From NCBI GenBank assembly GCA_003020985.1, contig PXRM01000014.1, forward strand, positions 1 through 64,000: 64,000 nucleotides of DNA, given 5' to 3'. A program made the translations under genes and the position numbers. The notes under the pieces were generated by a model, which saw nothing but the letters and a program-made list of their open reading frames with translations, was not told the DNA's origin and did not search any database. The number at the start of each line of letters is the position of its first letter. Positions within the stretch are counted from its first letter, which is position 1. Source of the DNA: Halobacteriales archaeon QS_4_70_19. Lineage in GTDB: Archaea; Halobacteriota; Halobacteria; Halobacteriales; Haloarculaceae. Below, piece after piece: positions 24,585-33,395 of the stretch.

Positions 24585-24878
24585 ATGACCGACGACGGAG
24601 ACGACGAGCGCGTCCGAGCCCACGTCTTCGTCAGTGGCCACGTGCAGGGAGTGACGTACCGTGCGACGACACGGCGCGAGGCGCTCGACCGCGGCGTGGA
24701 CGGCTGGGTCCGCAACCTCGACGACGGCCGGGTCGAGGCCGTCTTCGAGGGACCCCGGAGCGCCGTCGAGGACCTACTGACGTACTGCCACGAGGGGCCC
24801 GAACGGGCACACGTCGCGGACGTCGACGTGGAGTACGGACGGCCGGAGGGACTGACCGGCTTCGAGATCCGGCGATGA
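24585..24878 (+). CDS. acyP: Acylphosphatase
   Basis: A 97-residue enzyme that hydrolyses acyl-phosphates. It has the diagnostic phosphate loop VSGHVQGVTYRATTRREAL with catalytic Arg26, followed by GVDGWVRNLDDGRVEAVFEG with the catalytic Asn, and ends GLTGFEIRR. The ATG at 24585 is preferred to one five codons upstream because of the acidic MTDDGDDE start. Its stop overlaps the methyltransferase start by four bases, so the two form a small operon. Confidence 0.95.
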   Translation: MTDDGDDERVRAHVFVSGHVQGVTYRATTRREALDRGVDGWVRNLDDGRVEAVFEGPRSAVEDLLTYCHEGPERAHVADVDVEYGRPEGLTGFEIRR

Positions 24879-25702
24879 GCGACCGCGCGGCCGACGCGTC
24901 GGGCGCGACCGGTGGCGTCGAGGCCGACGAGGAGCCCACGGCCGACGCGGACGCCAGTACCGACGGCCCGACCGCGGACCGCGACTGGCCGACCATCGAC
25001 TGGGACGCCTTCTGGCGGGCGCCGCTCACGCCGGCCGACCGCGACGCGATGTGCCGTCGCGGGCACGACGCCGCGCGCCTGCTGGGGGACCTGTTCGTCG
25101 AGTGCGGGGTCCCGGACACGGTCGCGTCGGTGGGCTGTGGGGCCGCGGTCGTCCTCCTCGACCTCGCGGAGGAGTTCCCGGATACGGCGTTCCGCGGCTA
25201 CGACCCCGCCCCCGCAGCGCTTGAGCGGGCCCGTGCGAACCGCGACGGACGAGCGGCGAGCGACGGCCCGCTCGCACCGGACCGGGACATCGCCGACGTG
25301 ACCTTCGCCGCCGCGAGTCTGCCCGACCCCGCCGTCGACCGGACGTTCGACGTGGTCTACTGCCTGAACACGCTGGACTACGTGCCGGACATCGAGCGGG
25401 CGCTCCGGGACCTGTTCGACCTCGTCGCGGACGGGGGCCTGCTCGTGTTCAACTACCCCTCGCCGGCGCGGCAGGCCTGGTACGAGACTCACCTCGCGAA
25501 CCCCGGCGACTACTGGCTCGGCGAACACGACGAGCGGTGGCTCCGCCGCCGCCTGCGACTGGTCGACACGGGCGAGAACGTCCTGACCCGCGAGCAGGTC
25601 GCCGGGCTGCTGGGTCGCGAGCCCCGCCCCGTCGGTGCCTTCCTGGAGGGCGTGACACCGAACCCCGACCCCGTCGCTCCGGTGCTGGCGGTCGAGGAGT
25701 GA
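24875..25702 (+). CDS. Class I SAM-dependent methyltransferase
   Basis: A 275-residue protein. After an acidic N-terminal region of about 50 residues, a Rossmann-like methyltransferase domain begins: VPDTVASVGCGAAVVLLDLAEEFPDTAFRGYDPAP (motifs I and II), DRTFDVVYCLNTLDYVPDIERALRDLF (post II/III) and LVADGGLLVFNYPSP. The second half contains YETHLANPGDYWLGEHDERWLRRR and LTREQVAGLLG. The motif I glycine pattern GCGAAV is somewhat divergent from GxGxG. It is co-transcribed with acylphosphatase; the substrate is unknown. Confidence 0.8.
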   Translation: MSDRAADASGATGGVEADEEPTADADASTDGPTADRDWPTIDWDAFWRAPLTPADRDAMCRRGHDAARLLGDLFVECGVPDTVASVGCGAAVVLLDLAEEFPDTAFRGYDPAPAALERARANRDGRAASDGPLAPDRDIADVTFAAASLPDPAVDRTFDVVYCLNTLDYVPDIERALRDLFDLVADGGLLVFNYPSPARQAWYETHLANPGDYWLGEHDERWLRRRLRLVDTGENVLTREQVAGLLGREPRPVGAFLEGVTPNPDPVAPVLAVEE

Positions 25703-25787
25703 CCCGTCACGGGCGGACGGCCGTCGGCCGGCGATCCGGGCGTCGGCGACCGTAACCGCTTACCCGGGACCGGCCGAAACGTCCGAT

Positions 25788-26060
25788 ATGCCCGAGCGCG
25801 TCGACTCCACCGACCCCGAGGGCGTCGACTTCGGCTGGGTGATGCAGGTCACCTTCGTCCTCACCATCGTCGTCGGCGCGCCCGTCGTCGCGGTCGCCTC
25901 GACGGTCGTCGCGCTCCCGACGTGGGGCGCCAAAGCCGGGTTCGCGGTGCGGGTCGGCGCGCTCGTCTGGTTCGTCACGGCCATCGCCGTCTACCTCTAC
26001 GCCCGACGCCGGGAAAACGGGGGGACCGACACCACGACGGCCTCGGAGCCCCAGGACTAG
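25788..26060 (+). CDS. Small two-span membrane protein (DUF5822-like)
   Basis: 90 residues: MPERVDSTDPEGVDFGWVMQ, then two hydrophobic spans (TFVLTIVVGAPVVAVASTVVAL and VRVGALVWFVTAIAVYLYARR), then a polar tail. It resembles a haloarchaeal conserved family that I believe is DUF5822. Function is unknown. Its TAG stop overlaps the 3' end of the convergent HAD gene by four bases. Confidence 0.7.
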   Translation: MPERVDSTDPEGVDFGWVMQVTFVLTIVVGAPVVAVASTVVALPTWGAKAGFAVRVGALVWFVTAIAVYLYARRRENGGTDTTTASEPQD

Positions 26061-26614
26061 ATCCACTCCTCGACGTAGCGGAAGGGGACGCCGGCCCGCT
26101 CGGCGGTCACGGCGTCCCGGCCGCTGTCGCCGACGAACACCGCCTCGTCCGCCGAGACGCCGAGCCCGTCGAGCGTCTGCAGCAGCGGCTCCGGGTCCGG
26201 CTTCTCCGTCGCCAGCGTGTCCCGACCGACGACCTCCGTGACGCACTCGTCGAGGCCGTGACACTCCAGCGCGAGGCGGGCGGCCGCCTCGCAGTTGAGC
26301 GAGCAGACGCCGACGGGGAGGTCGTCCGGGTGCGCGAGCAGCCGGCTCGCGCAGTCCTCCCGGTCACAGCGACGGGCGCCCTCGCGCTCGTGTTTCGCGA
26401 TCGTCGTCTCGACGTCCTCCGCGAGGACGCAATCGTCGCGGGACCGTTTCAGCATCTCCCACAGGTCCATCCCCTCGGAATCGACGCCGTGCTCGGCGAG
26501 CGTCTCGCCCACCTCCCGGCGAACGCGGTCCCAGTCCACGTCGAGGTGGACCAGCGTCCCGTCGAGGTCGTAGACGACCGCTTCGTACGAACGACCGGCG
26601 TCGGGCCTTCCCAT
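26057..26614 (-). CDS. HAD-superfamily hydrolase (phosphoglycolate phosphatase-like)
   Basis: A 185-residue hydrolase. Motif I is VVYDLDGTLVHLDVDWD (nucleophile and acid/base Asp). A helical cap follows with DLWEMLKRSRDDC. Motif II is VGVCSLN, the motif III Lys lies in LATEKPDPEPLL, and motif IV is AVFVGDSGRDAVTAERAG. The substrate is probably a small phosphomonoester. The start at 26614 (MGRPDAGRSYEAVVYDLDG) matches the usual distance to motif I. Confidence 0.88.
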   Translation of the reverse strand: MGRPDAGRSYEAVVYDLDGTLVHLDVDWDRVRREVGETLAEHGVDSEGMDLWEMLKRSRDDCVLAEDVETTIAKHEREGARRCDREDCASRLLAHPDDLPVGVCSLNCEAAARLALECHGLDECVTEVVGRDTLATEKPDPEPLLQTLDGLGVSADEAVFVGDSGRDAVTAERAGVPFRYVEEWI

Positions 26615-26742
26615 GTCACCTGAGGCTTCGGTCCCGCCACTCAAACGGCTTGCGCCGGGGATGCACGCTCGTCCACCCCGCCGCCGTCCAGACTCCCGCC
26701 GACGAGACACGTCCGAGCGACACCGCTCGACCGACGACCCGG

Positions 26743-26828
26743 CTCATACGGATTACGCTACCTGTTTCCCACGACGACCGCCCGAGTGCGGAGTCGATGT
26801 GGAAATGACGTAGCGTAATCCGTATCAG
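26743..26828. mobile_element. MITE-like inverted-repeat element, copy 1
   Basis: The 86-bp element begins CTCATACGGATTACGCTAC and ends with its near-perfect inverse (GTAGCGTAATCCGTATCAG). The inner 16 bp of the terminal repeats match exactly. The interior is about 90% identical to copy 2 at 45050-45137. No coding capacity and no clear target duplication are present. Its right end lies on the stop codon of the acyl-CoA dehydrogenase gene: the TGA at 26825-26827 is part of the repeat. Confidence 0.8.
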
Positions 26829-27952
26829 TCGAGCAGCTCCCGCGCGATGATCGTCCGCTGGATCTCGCTGGTCCCCTCGTAGATGGTGGTGATCTTCGCG
26901 TCGCGGTAGAGCCGCTCGACCGGGAAGTCGGTGGTGTAGCCGTAGCCGCCGTGGATCTGGACGGCCTCGTTGGTCACGTCCATCGCCGTCTCGCTGGCCT
27001 TCAGCTTCGCGATGGAGGCGGCCTCGGCCGGCGGCGCGCCGTCGTCCAGCTCCCGGGCGGCGTCGTAGGTGAGCAGGCGTGCGGCCCGGGTATCGGCGTG
27101 CATGTCCGCGAGCCTGTGCCGGATGGTCTGGAACTCGCTGATGGGCCGGTCGAACTGCTCGCGGTCGGTGGCGTACTCCTCGGCGAGGTCGAGCGCCGAC
27201 TGCGCGAGCCCGACGGACTGGGCGGCGATGCCGACGCGGCCGCCGGTCAGGATCCGGAGCGCGGCCGACAGCCCGCGCCCCTCCTCGATGAGCCGGTTCT
27301 CGACGGGGATGCGTGCGCCGTCGAACGTGAGCGAGGTGGTGTCGCTGGCGCGCAGGCCGAGCTTCTCCTCCTTCTTGCCGACGCTGAGCCCCGCCGTCTC
27401 CTTCGGGACGAGGAACTGCGTGACGCTCCCGGGGTCGTCCGGGTCCGTCTTCGCGAACAGGATGACCACGCCCGAGCGCTCGCCGTTCGTGATCCACTGC
27501 TTGTCGCCGTCGATGACGTACTCGTCGCCCTCGCGGCGCGCGACGGTGGACATCTCCGCGGGGTTCGATCCCGCGTGGGGCTCCGAGAGGGCGAACGCGC
27601 CGACGGGGTAGCCGTCCCGCATCTCGGGCAGCCAGCGCTCCTGCTGGGGCTCCGAGCCGAACGTCGCGATACAGGAGGTGGCGAGGCAGTGGACCGAGAG
27701 GGCGGTCGCCACGGACAGCATCCCGTAGGCGACCTCCTCGTTGACGAGGGCGTAGGTCAGCCCGTCGGCGTCGTAGCCGCCGTACTTCTCGGGGACGGTG
27801 AGGCTCGTCAGGTCGAGTTCGGCGAGTCCCTCCCACACCGCCTCGGGGAACGTCTCCTCCTCGTCGGCCTCGCGGGCGACCGGGCGGATCTCCTCCAGGG
27901 CGAACTCCCGGACGGTGTCGCGGACGGCCGCCCGTTCCGGCGTCAGGTCCAT
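26825..27952 (-). CDS. Acyl-CoA dehydrogenase
   Basis: A complete 375-residue acyl-CoA dehydrogenase. Conserved parts in order are [55 protein letters not shown] (FAD/acyl-CoA site), [37 protein letters not shown]-equivalent [39 protein letters not shown], and [18 protein letters not shown]. The catalytic Glu position is in YEGTSE. The start at 27952 drops a Cys/Arg-rich stretch that is not coding. Its stop codon is supplied by the MITE-like repeat. Confidence 0.95.
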   Translation of the reverse strand: MDLTPERAAVRDTVREFALEEIRPVAREADEEETFPEAVWEGLAELDLTSLTVPEKYGGYDADGLTYALVNEEVAYGMLSVATALSVHCLATSCIATFGSEPQQERWLPEMRDGYPVGAFALSEPHAGSNPAEMSTVARREGDEYVIDGDKQWITNGERSGVVILFAKTDPDDPGSVTQFLVPKETAGLSVGKKEEKLGLRASDTTSLTFDGARIPVENRLIEEGRGLSAALRILTGGRVGIAAQSVGLAQSALDLAEEYATDREQFDRPISEFQTIRHRLADMHADTRAARLLTYDAARELDDGAPPAEAASIAKLKASETAMDVTNEAVQIHGGYGYTTDFPVERLYRDAKITTIYEGTSEIQRTIIARELLD

Positions 27953-28025
27953 ACCCGTCCGTTCGGCCGCCACGGCAAAAGTCCCGCGCTGCCGGCCGAC
28001 CCCGTCGTCCGCGAGTGGCGGGCGG

Positions 28026-29105
28026 TCACAGCACGAACAGCATCGCGGCCGTCGCGGCACCCGCCAGCGAGGACACGAGCCCCGCGATGGCGGCCGTCAC
28101 GTAGAAGCCGGCCGTCCCGAACAGCGACTGCGCCAGGCTCCCGACGACGACGACGAGCAGGAAGAGGAGCCCGAACGAGAGGACGTAGCGGAGCGTGAAC
28201 GGGCGGTCCAGCGAGACGTCGAGTTCGCCACCCCGGCCCGCGACGATGGCCGCAGCGCCCACGCAGGCGAGGGCCAGCACGCCCAACGGGACCACCACGT
28301 CCGTCAGCGGAGGGACGGCCGCGCCGAGGGTAAACACGAGCGCGATACCGAGGTTCCGCAGCGACATCGCGGCGTTCCCCAGCAGCACCGCGGCGACGGC
28401 GTACGGGGTCGCGGAGGCGTCCTCGCGGACGTGCTCGACGGCGGACCCGACCACGGCGGTCGAGGAGGCGAGGCCGCCGAGAAAGCCCGTGACGGCGACG
28501 CCCTTCCCGCCGTACAACCGGACGGCGGCGTAGTTCACGATGCCGATGCCCGCGACGGTGACGACCATCGCCCAGACGACCCGGGGCTCGACCGCCACGG
28601 TCGCGCCTGCCACCGAGACGGAGCGCTCGCCCGCGGGCAACAGCGGATAGACCACGAACCCGATGATGGCGAACTGCCCCGCGGCCCGGACCTCCTCGCG
28701 CGAGAGCTGGTCGGCCAGCCCGTGGAGTTCGCGCTTCGACACCAGCAGCAGGGACGTGACGACGCCGACCGCCACGGCTGCGACGAGTTCGCCCGCGCCG
28801 GCCAGCGCGCCCACCCCGTACGCCACCAGCATCGAGGTGGTGGTGGTGAGCGCCAGCCCGTCGCGCTCGCCGACGAGCGCGCGTGCACCCAGGAGTGCGC
28901 CCAGTACCACGACCAGCAAACCCCCCACCGCGAGCAACAACGGCCGGTCCACCACTACGAACACCGCGGCCGACAGGCTCAGCAGGGCGAAGGTCCGCAC
29001 CCCGGCGGCCTTCTCGGCGTGCTCGCGTTCGAACCCGATGAACAGCCCCAGGGCCGCCGCGACGGCCAGTCGGAGCACCGGGAGCGAGAGCACGTGCTCC
29101 ATCAC
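28026..29105 (-). CDS. MgtC/DUF4010 family membrane protein
   Basis: A 359-residue polytopic protein. The N-terminal part ([37 protein letters not shown]) matches the MgtC/SapB domain with its GFEREH motif. The rest is a DUF4010-type region with about nine hydrophobic spans ([60 protein letters not shown]). Members are poorly characterised; links to Mg2+ homeostasis come from MgtC only. It is transcribed away from the histidine kinase gene. Confidence 0.8.
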   Translation of the reverse strand: MMEHVLSLPVLRLAVAAALGLFIGFEREHAEKAAGVRTFALLSLSAAVFVVVDRPLLLAVGGLLVVVLGALLGARALVGERDGLALTTTTSMLVAYGVGALAGAGELVAAVAVGVVTSLLLVSKRELHGLADQLSREEVRAAGQFAIIGFVVYPLLPAGERSVSVAGATVAVEPRVVWAMVVTVAGIGIVNYAAVRLYGGKGVAVTGFLGGLASSTAVVGSAVEHVREDASATPYAVAAVLLGNAAMSLRNLGIALVFTLGAAVPPLTDVVVPLGVLALACVGAAAIVAGRGGELDVSLDRPFTLRYVLSFGLLFLLVVVVGSLAQSLFGTAGFYVTAAIAGLVSSLAGAATAAMLFVL

Positions 29106-29337
29106 CCGTCACTCGGCGGACCGCGCACTTCCGTCTTCGGGCTCCGATTCGGATATACTCGTGATCGTCCCGATATATCGATAATCCGACTCAATACGGA
29201 GCAACGCTCTATAGAATACAGCAATAAGTTGCGTTCGACGCGTGATTCTCGTTCCCGGAGCGAGTCGCTCCGCGGAAAGTAGGCCAGCCGGTGACACACC
29301 CCCAAACTGTTTCCGACCGCTGGCCGAGCCTACGGGT

Positions 29338-30543
29338 ATGCGACGTCTGCGTGGTCCGTGGGGGCCGCCGCTCGCACTCGGTGGCATCGGCGTCGGGCTG
29401 CTAGCAGTCGGGCTGTGGAACCTGAACCGGGAACTGCGGATGCTCGACGTCAAGTGGGGAGCGGTCCTGGCGCTGCTCCAGATCGCCATCCCGGCCCTGG
29501 TCGTCATCTACGGGGCCTACCGGCTGGCGGGGTCCTCGTTCAACCGGGCGGAGCGCTGGCGGGTGACGCTGTTCGGCGTCGCCGGGCTCGTGCTGGTCGG
29601 CGGGGGGGTCTACTCCACCGTCCTCGTCCGGCTGGCGGAGGCCCGGACCGTCGACGAACCACAGTACGTCCTCGCGGTGACGAGCGGGCTCGGCGCCGCG
29701 GGTGGTATCGCGCTGGGGTCGCTCAGCGTCACCAGCGACCGGGACGCCCGGCAGGCCGAGCGGGCCCGGGACAACTTCGAGCTACTGAACAGCATCATCC
29801 GGCACGACATCCTCAACAGCATGATGATCATCCAGTCCCGGGCGGAGTTCATCGAGGCCGAGACCGACGACGACCGCGTCCGGGAGTTCGCCGACACCAT
29901 CCTCACGCAGACCGCCGGCGTGGTCGACCAGGTCGAGCGAACCCGGGCCATCCTGCAGGCGCTCCGGACGAGCGACCCGCAGCTGGAGCCCATCGACCTG
30001 GCCGGGGTGCTGGAGCGCGAACTCGACACGCTCCGCACCACGTACGACGGCGTGGTCCTCGACGTCGACCTGCCCGAGGAGCCCCTGTACGTCCGTGCGG
30101 ACGACCTGGTTGACGACGTGGTCGGGAACGTCCTCGCCAACGCCGTCGAGCACAGCGACGCCGACGAGCCCCGCGTGTCGGTGTCGACGGGCGAGACCGC
30201 CGACGATGCGTTCGCGCTCCGGGCCGACGACGACGGGGACGGGGAGATGACGGAGGTGGTCGAACTCCGGATCGCGGACGACGGCCCCGGCGTCGACGAC
30301 GACCTGAAGGACGCTATCTTCCGCCGAAACGAGACCGGCCTCCACGAGGACGGCACCGGCTCCGGGTTTGGGCTCTTCTTCGTCGACACGATGATGGAGA
30401 AGTACGGCGGCGAGGTGTTCGTCGAGGACAACGACCCCGGGGGCGCGGTGTTCGTCTTCCGGTTCGCGGCGGCCGCGCCCGACGTGGACGAGGAGACGGA
30501 GGAACCCTCGGACATCGCCGACGTCGTCGAGGTCCCGACCTGA
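29338..30543 (+). CDS. Membrane histidine kinase
   Basis: A 401-residue sensor kinase. The N-terminal about 130 residues carry four hydrophobic spans with almost no extracytoplasmic domain. The H-box is LLNSIIRHDILNSMMIIQSRAEF with phosphoacceptor His156. The N-box is VGNVLANAVEHSDADE, the G1 box is LRIADDGPGVDD, and the F/G2 region is GTGSGFGLFFVDTMMEKYGG. Residues between the N and G1 boxes include an acidic insert (ADDDGDGEM). The ATG at 29338 is the family-like start. A HalX response regulator follows 157 bp downstream and is the obvious partner. Confidence 0.9.
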   Translation: MRRLRGPWGPPLALGGIGVGLLAVGLWNLNRELRMLDVKWGAVLALLQIAIPALVVIYGAYRLAGSSFNRAERWRVTLFGVAGLVLVGGGVYSTVLVRLAEARTVDEPQYVLAVTSGLGAAGGIALGSLSVTSDRDARQAERARDNFELLNSIIRHDILNSMMIIQSRAEFIEAETDDDRVREFADTILTQTAGVVDQVERTRAILQALRTSDPQLEPIDLAGVLERELDTLRTTYDGVVLDVDLPEEPLYVRADDLVDDVVGNVLANAVEHSDADEPRVSVSTGETADDAFALRADDDGDGEMTEVVELRIADDGPGVDDDLKDAIFRRNETGLHEDGTGSGFGLFFVDTMMEKYGGEVFVEDNDPGGAVFVFRFAAAAPDVDEETEEPSDIADVVEVPT

Positions 30544-30679
30544 CGGCCGGATCTCGGCTGTCGGTCCCGTCGTGGGGCCGGGCGCGCGGCCACGTTCGCC
30601 CCTCGGCTGTCGCTTCTTCGGGCAGTGTTTGCCAGGGACAGTCCGGCCGAACGGACCACCGGGAGAGGGTTTTTGCCGA

Positions 30680-30700
30680 TGGGTCGAGTCAGACGACCCA
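30680..30700 (+). promoter_or_regulatory. Inverted repeat abutting the HalX regulator start
   Basis: TGGGTCG (30680-30686) and CGACCCA (30694-30700) form a perfect 7-bp inverted repeat with a 7-base spacer; its last base is the A of the ATG. A TATA-like GGTTTTTGCC lies about 26 bases before the start. The repeat could be an autoregulatory operator or a start-codon hairpin. Confidence 0.4.
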
Positions 30701-31323
30701 TGAGCGAAAGTGACGGATCGGCGGGCGAGCAACCGACGGTGCTCGTCGTGGAGGACGAGGAGGAGCTCCGTCGGACGTACGAGCTCTGGCTCGCGAGCGA
30801 CTACGAGGTGCTCACGGCCGCAGAGGGGGAGGAGGCCCTGGAACTCGTCGAGGACGGGGTGGCGGTGGACGTGGTGCTGCTGGACCGGATGATGCCGGGC
30901 CTCTCCGGGAAAGAGACCCTCTCGGAGATGCGCGACCGGGGCGTCGGGGCGAAGTTCGCGATGGTGACGGCGGTCGAGCCGGACTTCGACATCATCGAGA
31001 TGGGGTTCGACGCCTACCTCACGAAGCCCGTCGACGAGGACCGCCTCCGGGACACCATCGACAGCCTCCGCTCGCAGGAGGCCTACTCGGACGCCCTCGA
31101 CGAGTACACCTCGCTGCTCGCGAAGAAGGAGACCCTGAAGACCCGCAAGAGCGAGGAGGAGCTCGCCGAGAGCGACGCCTTCGCGGAGCTCGAGACCCGG
31201 CTGGCGGAGCTGGAGGCCGAACTCGAGGACGCGGACTCCGGCGCCGGCGACGACGCCGGCTTCGTCGCCGCCCTCCGGAGCATCGACGAGGGCACACAGC
31301 GGACGGAGCCCGAGGAATCATGA
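30700..31323 (+). CDS. HalX-type response regulator
   Basis: A 207-residue protein. The receiver domain (residues about 12-125) has VLVVEDEEELRRTY (acidic pocket), phosphoacceptor Asp62 in VVLLDRMMPGLSG, the switch Thr in MVTAVEP, and Lys in AYLTKPVDED. The C-terminal HalX domain is a helical coiled coil (YTSLLAKKETLKTRKSEEELAESDAF). No DNA-binding domain is evident. ATG 30700 is chosen; an in-frame ATG at 30679 would add seven residues. It lies between the kinase and a RecA-like protein gene. Confidence 0.9.
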   Translation: MSESDGSAGEQPTVLVVEDEEELRRTYELWLASDYEVLTAAEGEEALELVEDGVAVDVVLLDRMMPGLSGKETLSEMRDRGVGAKFAMVTAVEPDFDIIEMGFDAYLTKPVDEDRLRDTIDSLRSQEAYSDALDEYTSLLAKKETLKTRKSEEELAESDAFAELETRLAELEAELEDADSGAGDDAGFVAALRSIDEGTQRTEPEES

Positions 31324-31354
31324 CCGCGGCTCGCGAACTGTTCGACCGGCCATC

Positions 31355-31984
31355 ATGAGCGGAGCCGCGAACCACGACGACGCCTACGACCTCGGCGCGT
31401 CGTTCCCGGTCACGGAGGCACGGCGCCAGCGCCCCGGCACGACCCTGCTTGTCACCGGGGCCGGCGGAAGCGCCGACCGGGCCGCCCGGGAGATACTCCG
31501 TGCGGGCCGGGACGCGAGCGAGGGCGTCGTCGTCATCACCACGTCCCGGCCCGCCACGGAGCGACGGGCCGATCTCACCGTCCCCGGGAAGCAGGACGAC
31601 TGGCTGGCGCTCGTGGACCTCGCCGAGGAGTCGGACGGTCCGCGCCCGGACGACCTCGCCGCCGTCGGGCGCGGACTCAACGAGGCCATCGACGGGCTGG
31701 ACACCCCTCGCGTCAGGACCGGCATCCTCTCGCTGACGGGGATGCTGGAGCATCTCGACCGAACGGAGGCGTTCAAGTTCTGCCACGTCGTCCGGGACCG
31801 CATCGACGACGCCGGCTTCCTCGGTGTCGCGACGCTGGACACCGACCAGATCGAGTCGGCGACCGTTTCCATGCTCCAGGAGGCCTTCGACGGGACCGTG
31901 GAGATCCGCGAGGACGAGAAGGGCGAACTGCTCCGGGTCGTCGGGTTCCCCGACACGCCGGTCACCTGGCACGCCTGGAGCTAG
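31355..31984 (+). CDS. RecA-like haloarchaeal signalling-associated protein (DUF7504-like)
   Basis: A 209-residue protein with a RecA/KaiC-like alpha-beta core but a degenerate P-loop (TTLLVTGAGGSADRAAREIL). Later strands are EGVVVITTSRPATERRADLTV, RTGILSLTGMLEHLDRTEAFKFCHVVRDRI and DAGFLGVATLDTDQIES, ending in a small beta unit (TVEIREDEKGELLRVVGF). Such proteins often accompany HalX regulators and histidine kinases in haloarchaea; an NTPase activity is not assured. Its stop overlaps the stop of the convergent paralog (CTAG palindrome at 31981-31984). Confidence 0.7.
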   Translation: MSGAANHDDAYDLGASFPVTEARRQRPGTTLLVTGAGGSADRAAREILRAGRDASEGVVVITTSRPATERRADLTVPGKQDDWLALVDLAEESDGPRPDDLAAVGRGLNEAIDGLDTPRVRTGILSLTGMLEHLDRTEAFKFCHVVRDRIDDAGFLGVATLDTDQIESATVSMLQEAFDGTVEIREDEKGELLRVVGFPDTPVTWHAWS

Positions 31985-32592
31985 GCGCGGTCCCAGCCGT
32001 CCTCGCTCCACTCGTAGACGCCGTCGAACAGGCTCCGGATGGTCGATACCGTCTGTTCGTCGTGGGCCTCCGGGTCCATGTAGAACACGCTCATCGCGCC
32101 GGCACGGCGCATCCGGCTGGTCAGCACGTGGAGGAACTGGAACACCTACCGGGTGTCGGCGTACTGGAGCATCGTCGTCACGGAGTCGAAGACGACGACA
32201 GTGGGACGGTCGGCCCGGGCGTCGAGGCACTCCCCGACGCGGATGCCGAGCCCGGTCAGGTCGCCGGGGTCGGCGACCGTGGTGGTCCGGAAGTCGGTGT
32301 CGACGTCCACGCCCGTGGCGCCCGTGTTGGTACAGCCGACGGCGGCGACCTCGCTCGGCGGCGTCCGCCACCGGTCCTCCCAGTCCGCGAGCTGCTCCGC
32401 GGGCGACCGGAGCAGCGACACCGCGAGCAGCGACGGCGTCCCGGTGATGCTCTCCACGAGCCGCACGACCGCACCGCCGTCCGAGCCAATCGACGGCCCC
32501 AGCATGAGCAGGTTCGACGGGGGGGCCTCGCCGAACGGCGCCGTCGCCGGGTCCGTCCCCATGGCGGCTCCGGCCGGTTCGACCCCGGTCAT
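31981..32592 (-). pseudogene. RecA-like protein (DUF7504-like) interrupted by in-frame amber codon
   Basis: The frame runs from ATG at 32590-32592 to the TAG at 31981-31983, but has an internal TAG at 32146-32148. Before it are 148 residues (SNLLMLGPSIGSDGGAVVRL, DRPTVVVFDSVTTMLQYADTR). After it, in the same frame, are 54 residues (VFQFLHVLTSRMRRAGAMSV, FYMDPEAHDEQTVSTIRSLF). Both parts fit one RecA-like protein, related in type to the convergent neighbour. A single CAG-to-TAG change would explain it. TAG is used as a normal stop by many genes here, so sense decoding is unlikely. Confidence 0.8.
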
Positions 32593-32716
32593 ACACCACC
32601 GTACGTGTCCCGATCACTTGACCCGCGCTAACGGTTTCAGAACGAGAGAACGGCGTCAGACGCCAGTACGACGGAGGAGCGCCCTGGAAGCCACCGGTCG
32701 CTGTCGGCGACGCCGC

Positions 32717-33226
32717 TCACCCGTCGCGGACGGCCGCAGCCACTTCGCGGACGGTCTCGTAGTCGGCGTCGGAGTAGGCGATGAACCGGACGTCGGAGAG
32801 CGTCTCCGGCTCGTACGCGTCGACGACCTCGCAGATGATGCGTGCGCCCTCCGCGAGGTCGAACCCCGCGACACCCGTCCCGAGGGCCGGCAGGACGAGC
32901 GACTCGCAGCCCAGCTCGTCGGCCCGCTCCAGAGTGTTCCGGGTGGCGTCGCGGATGGACTCGCGGGTCGCCTGGCCGTCGCCGCGGTGGGGCATCGCCG
33001 CCGCGTGGACGACGTACTCCGCGTCGAGGTCGTAGGCGTCGGTCACGGCCACCGCGCCGAGGTCGACGGGCCCCTTCGAGACGGCCGCCTCGTTGATCTC
33101 GGGGCCGGCGCCCCGCCGGAGCGCCCCGGCCACGCCGCTACCCATCTGCAGGCTGGTCCCCGCCGCGTTCGCGAGCGCATCCGCGGACTGGGCCGCGATG
33201 TCGCCCTGGACGACTCGGAACTCCAT
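32717..33226 (-). CDS. Macro domain (ADP-ribose binding) protein
   Basis: A 169-residue single-domain protein. Macro-domain motifs are FRVVQGDIAAQSADALANAAG (GDIxxxxxDAxVNAA), LQMGSGVAGALRRGAG (the ligand loop), YVVHAAAMPHRGDG and LPALGTGVAGFDLAEGA. Members hydrolyse O-acetyl-ADP-ribose or remove ADP-ribose from proteins or nucleic acids. No ART or sirtuin gene is adjacent. The start at 33226 gives the usual MEFRVVQGDI beginning. Confidence 0.9.
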   Translation of the reverse strand: MEFRVVQGDIAAQSADALANAAGTSLQMGSGVAGALRRGAGPEINEAAVSKGPVDLGAVAVTDAYDLDAEYVVHAAAMPHRGDGQATRESIRDATRNTLERADELGCESLVLPALGTGVAGFDLAEGARIICEVVDAYEPETLSDVRFIAYSDADYETVREVAAAVRDG

Positions 33227-33395
33227 ACGCGTGTGTGGCGAGCCGTTCCCCAAAGCTCCGACGGCGGCTCGCAACCGATCCACACGGACCCGGCTCGGGG
33301 AGCGGAAGCCGATATCCCTCCTGGCCACTCCATTTCTACCTAACTTCCGACATTATCAGATATTTCGGGATTTTCGATGACTGGCCGGCCAGATT

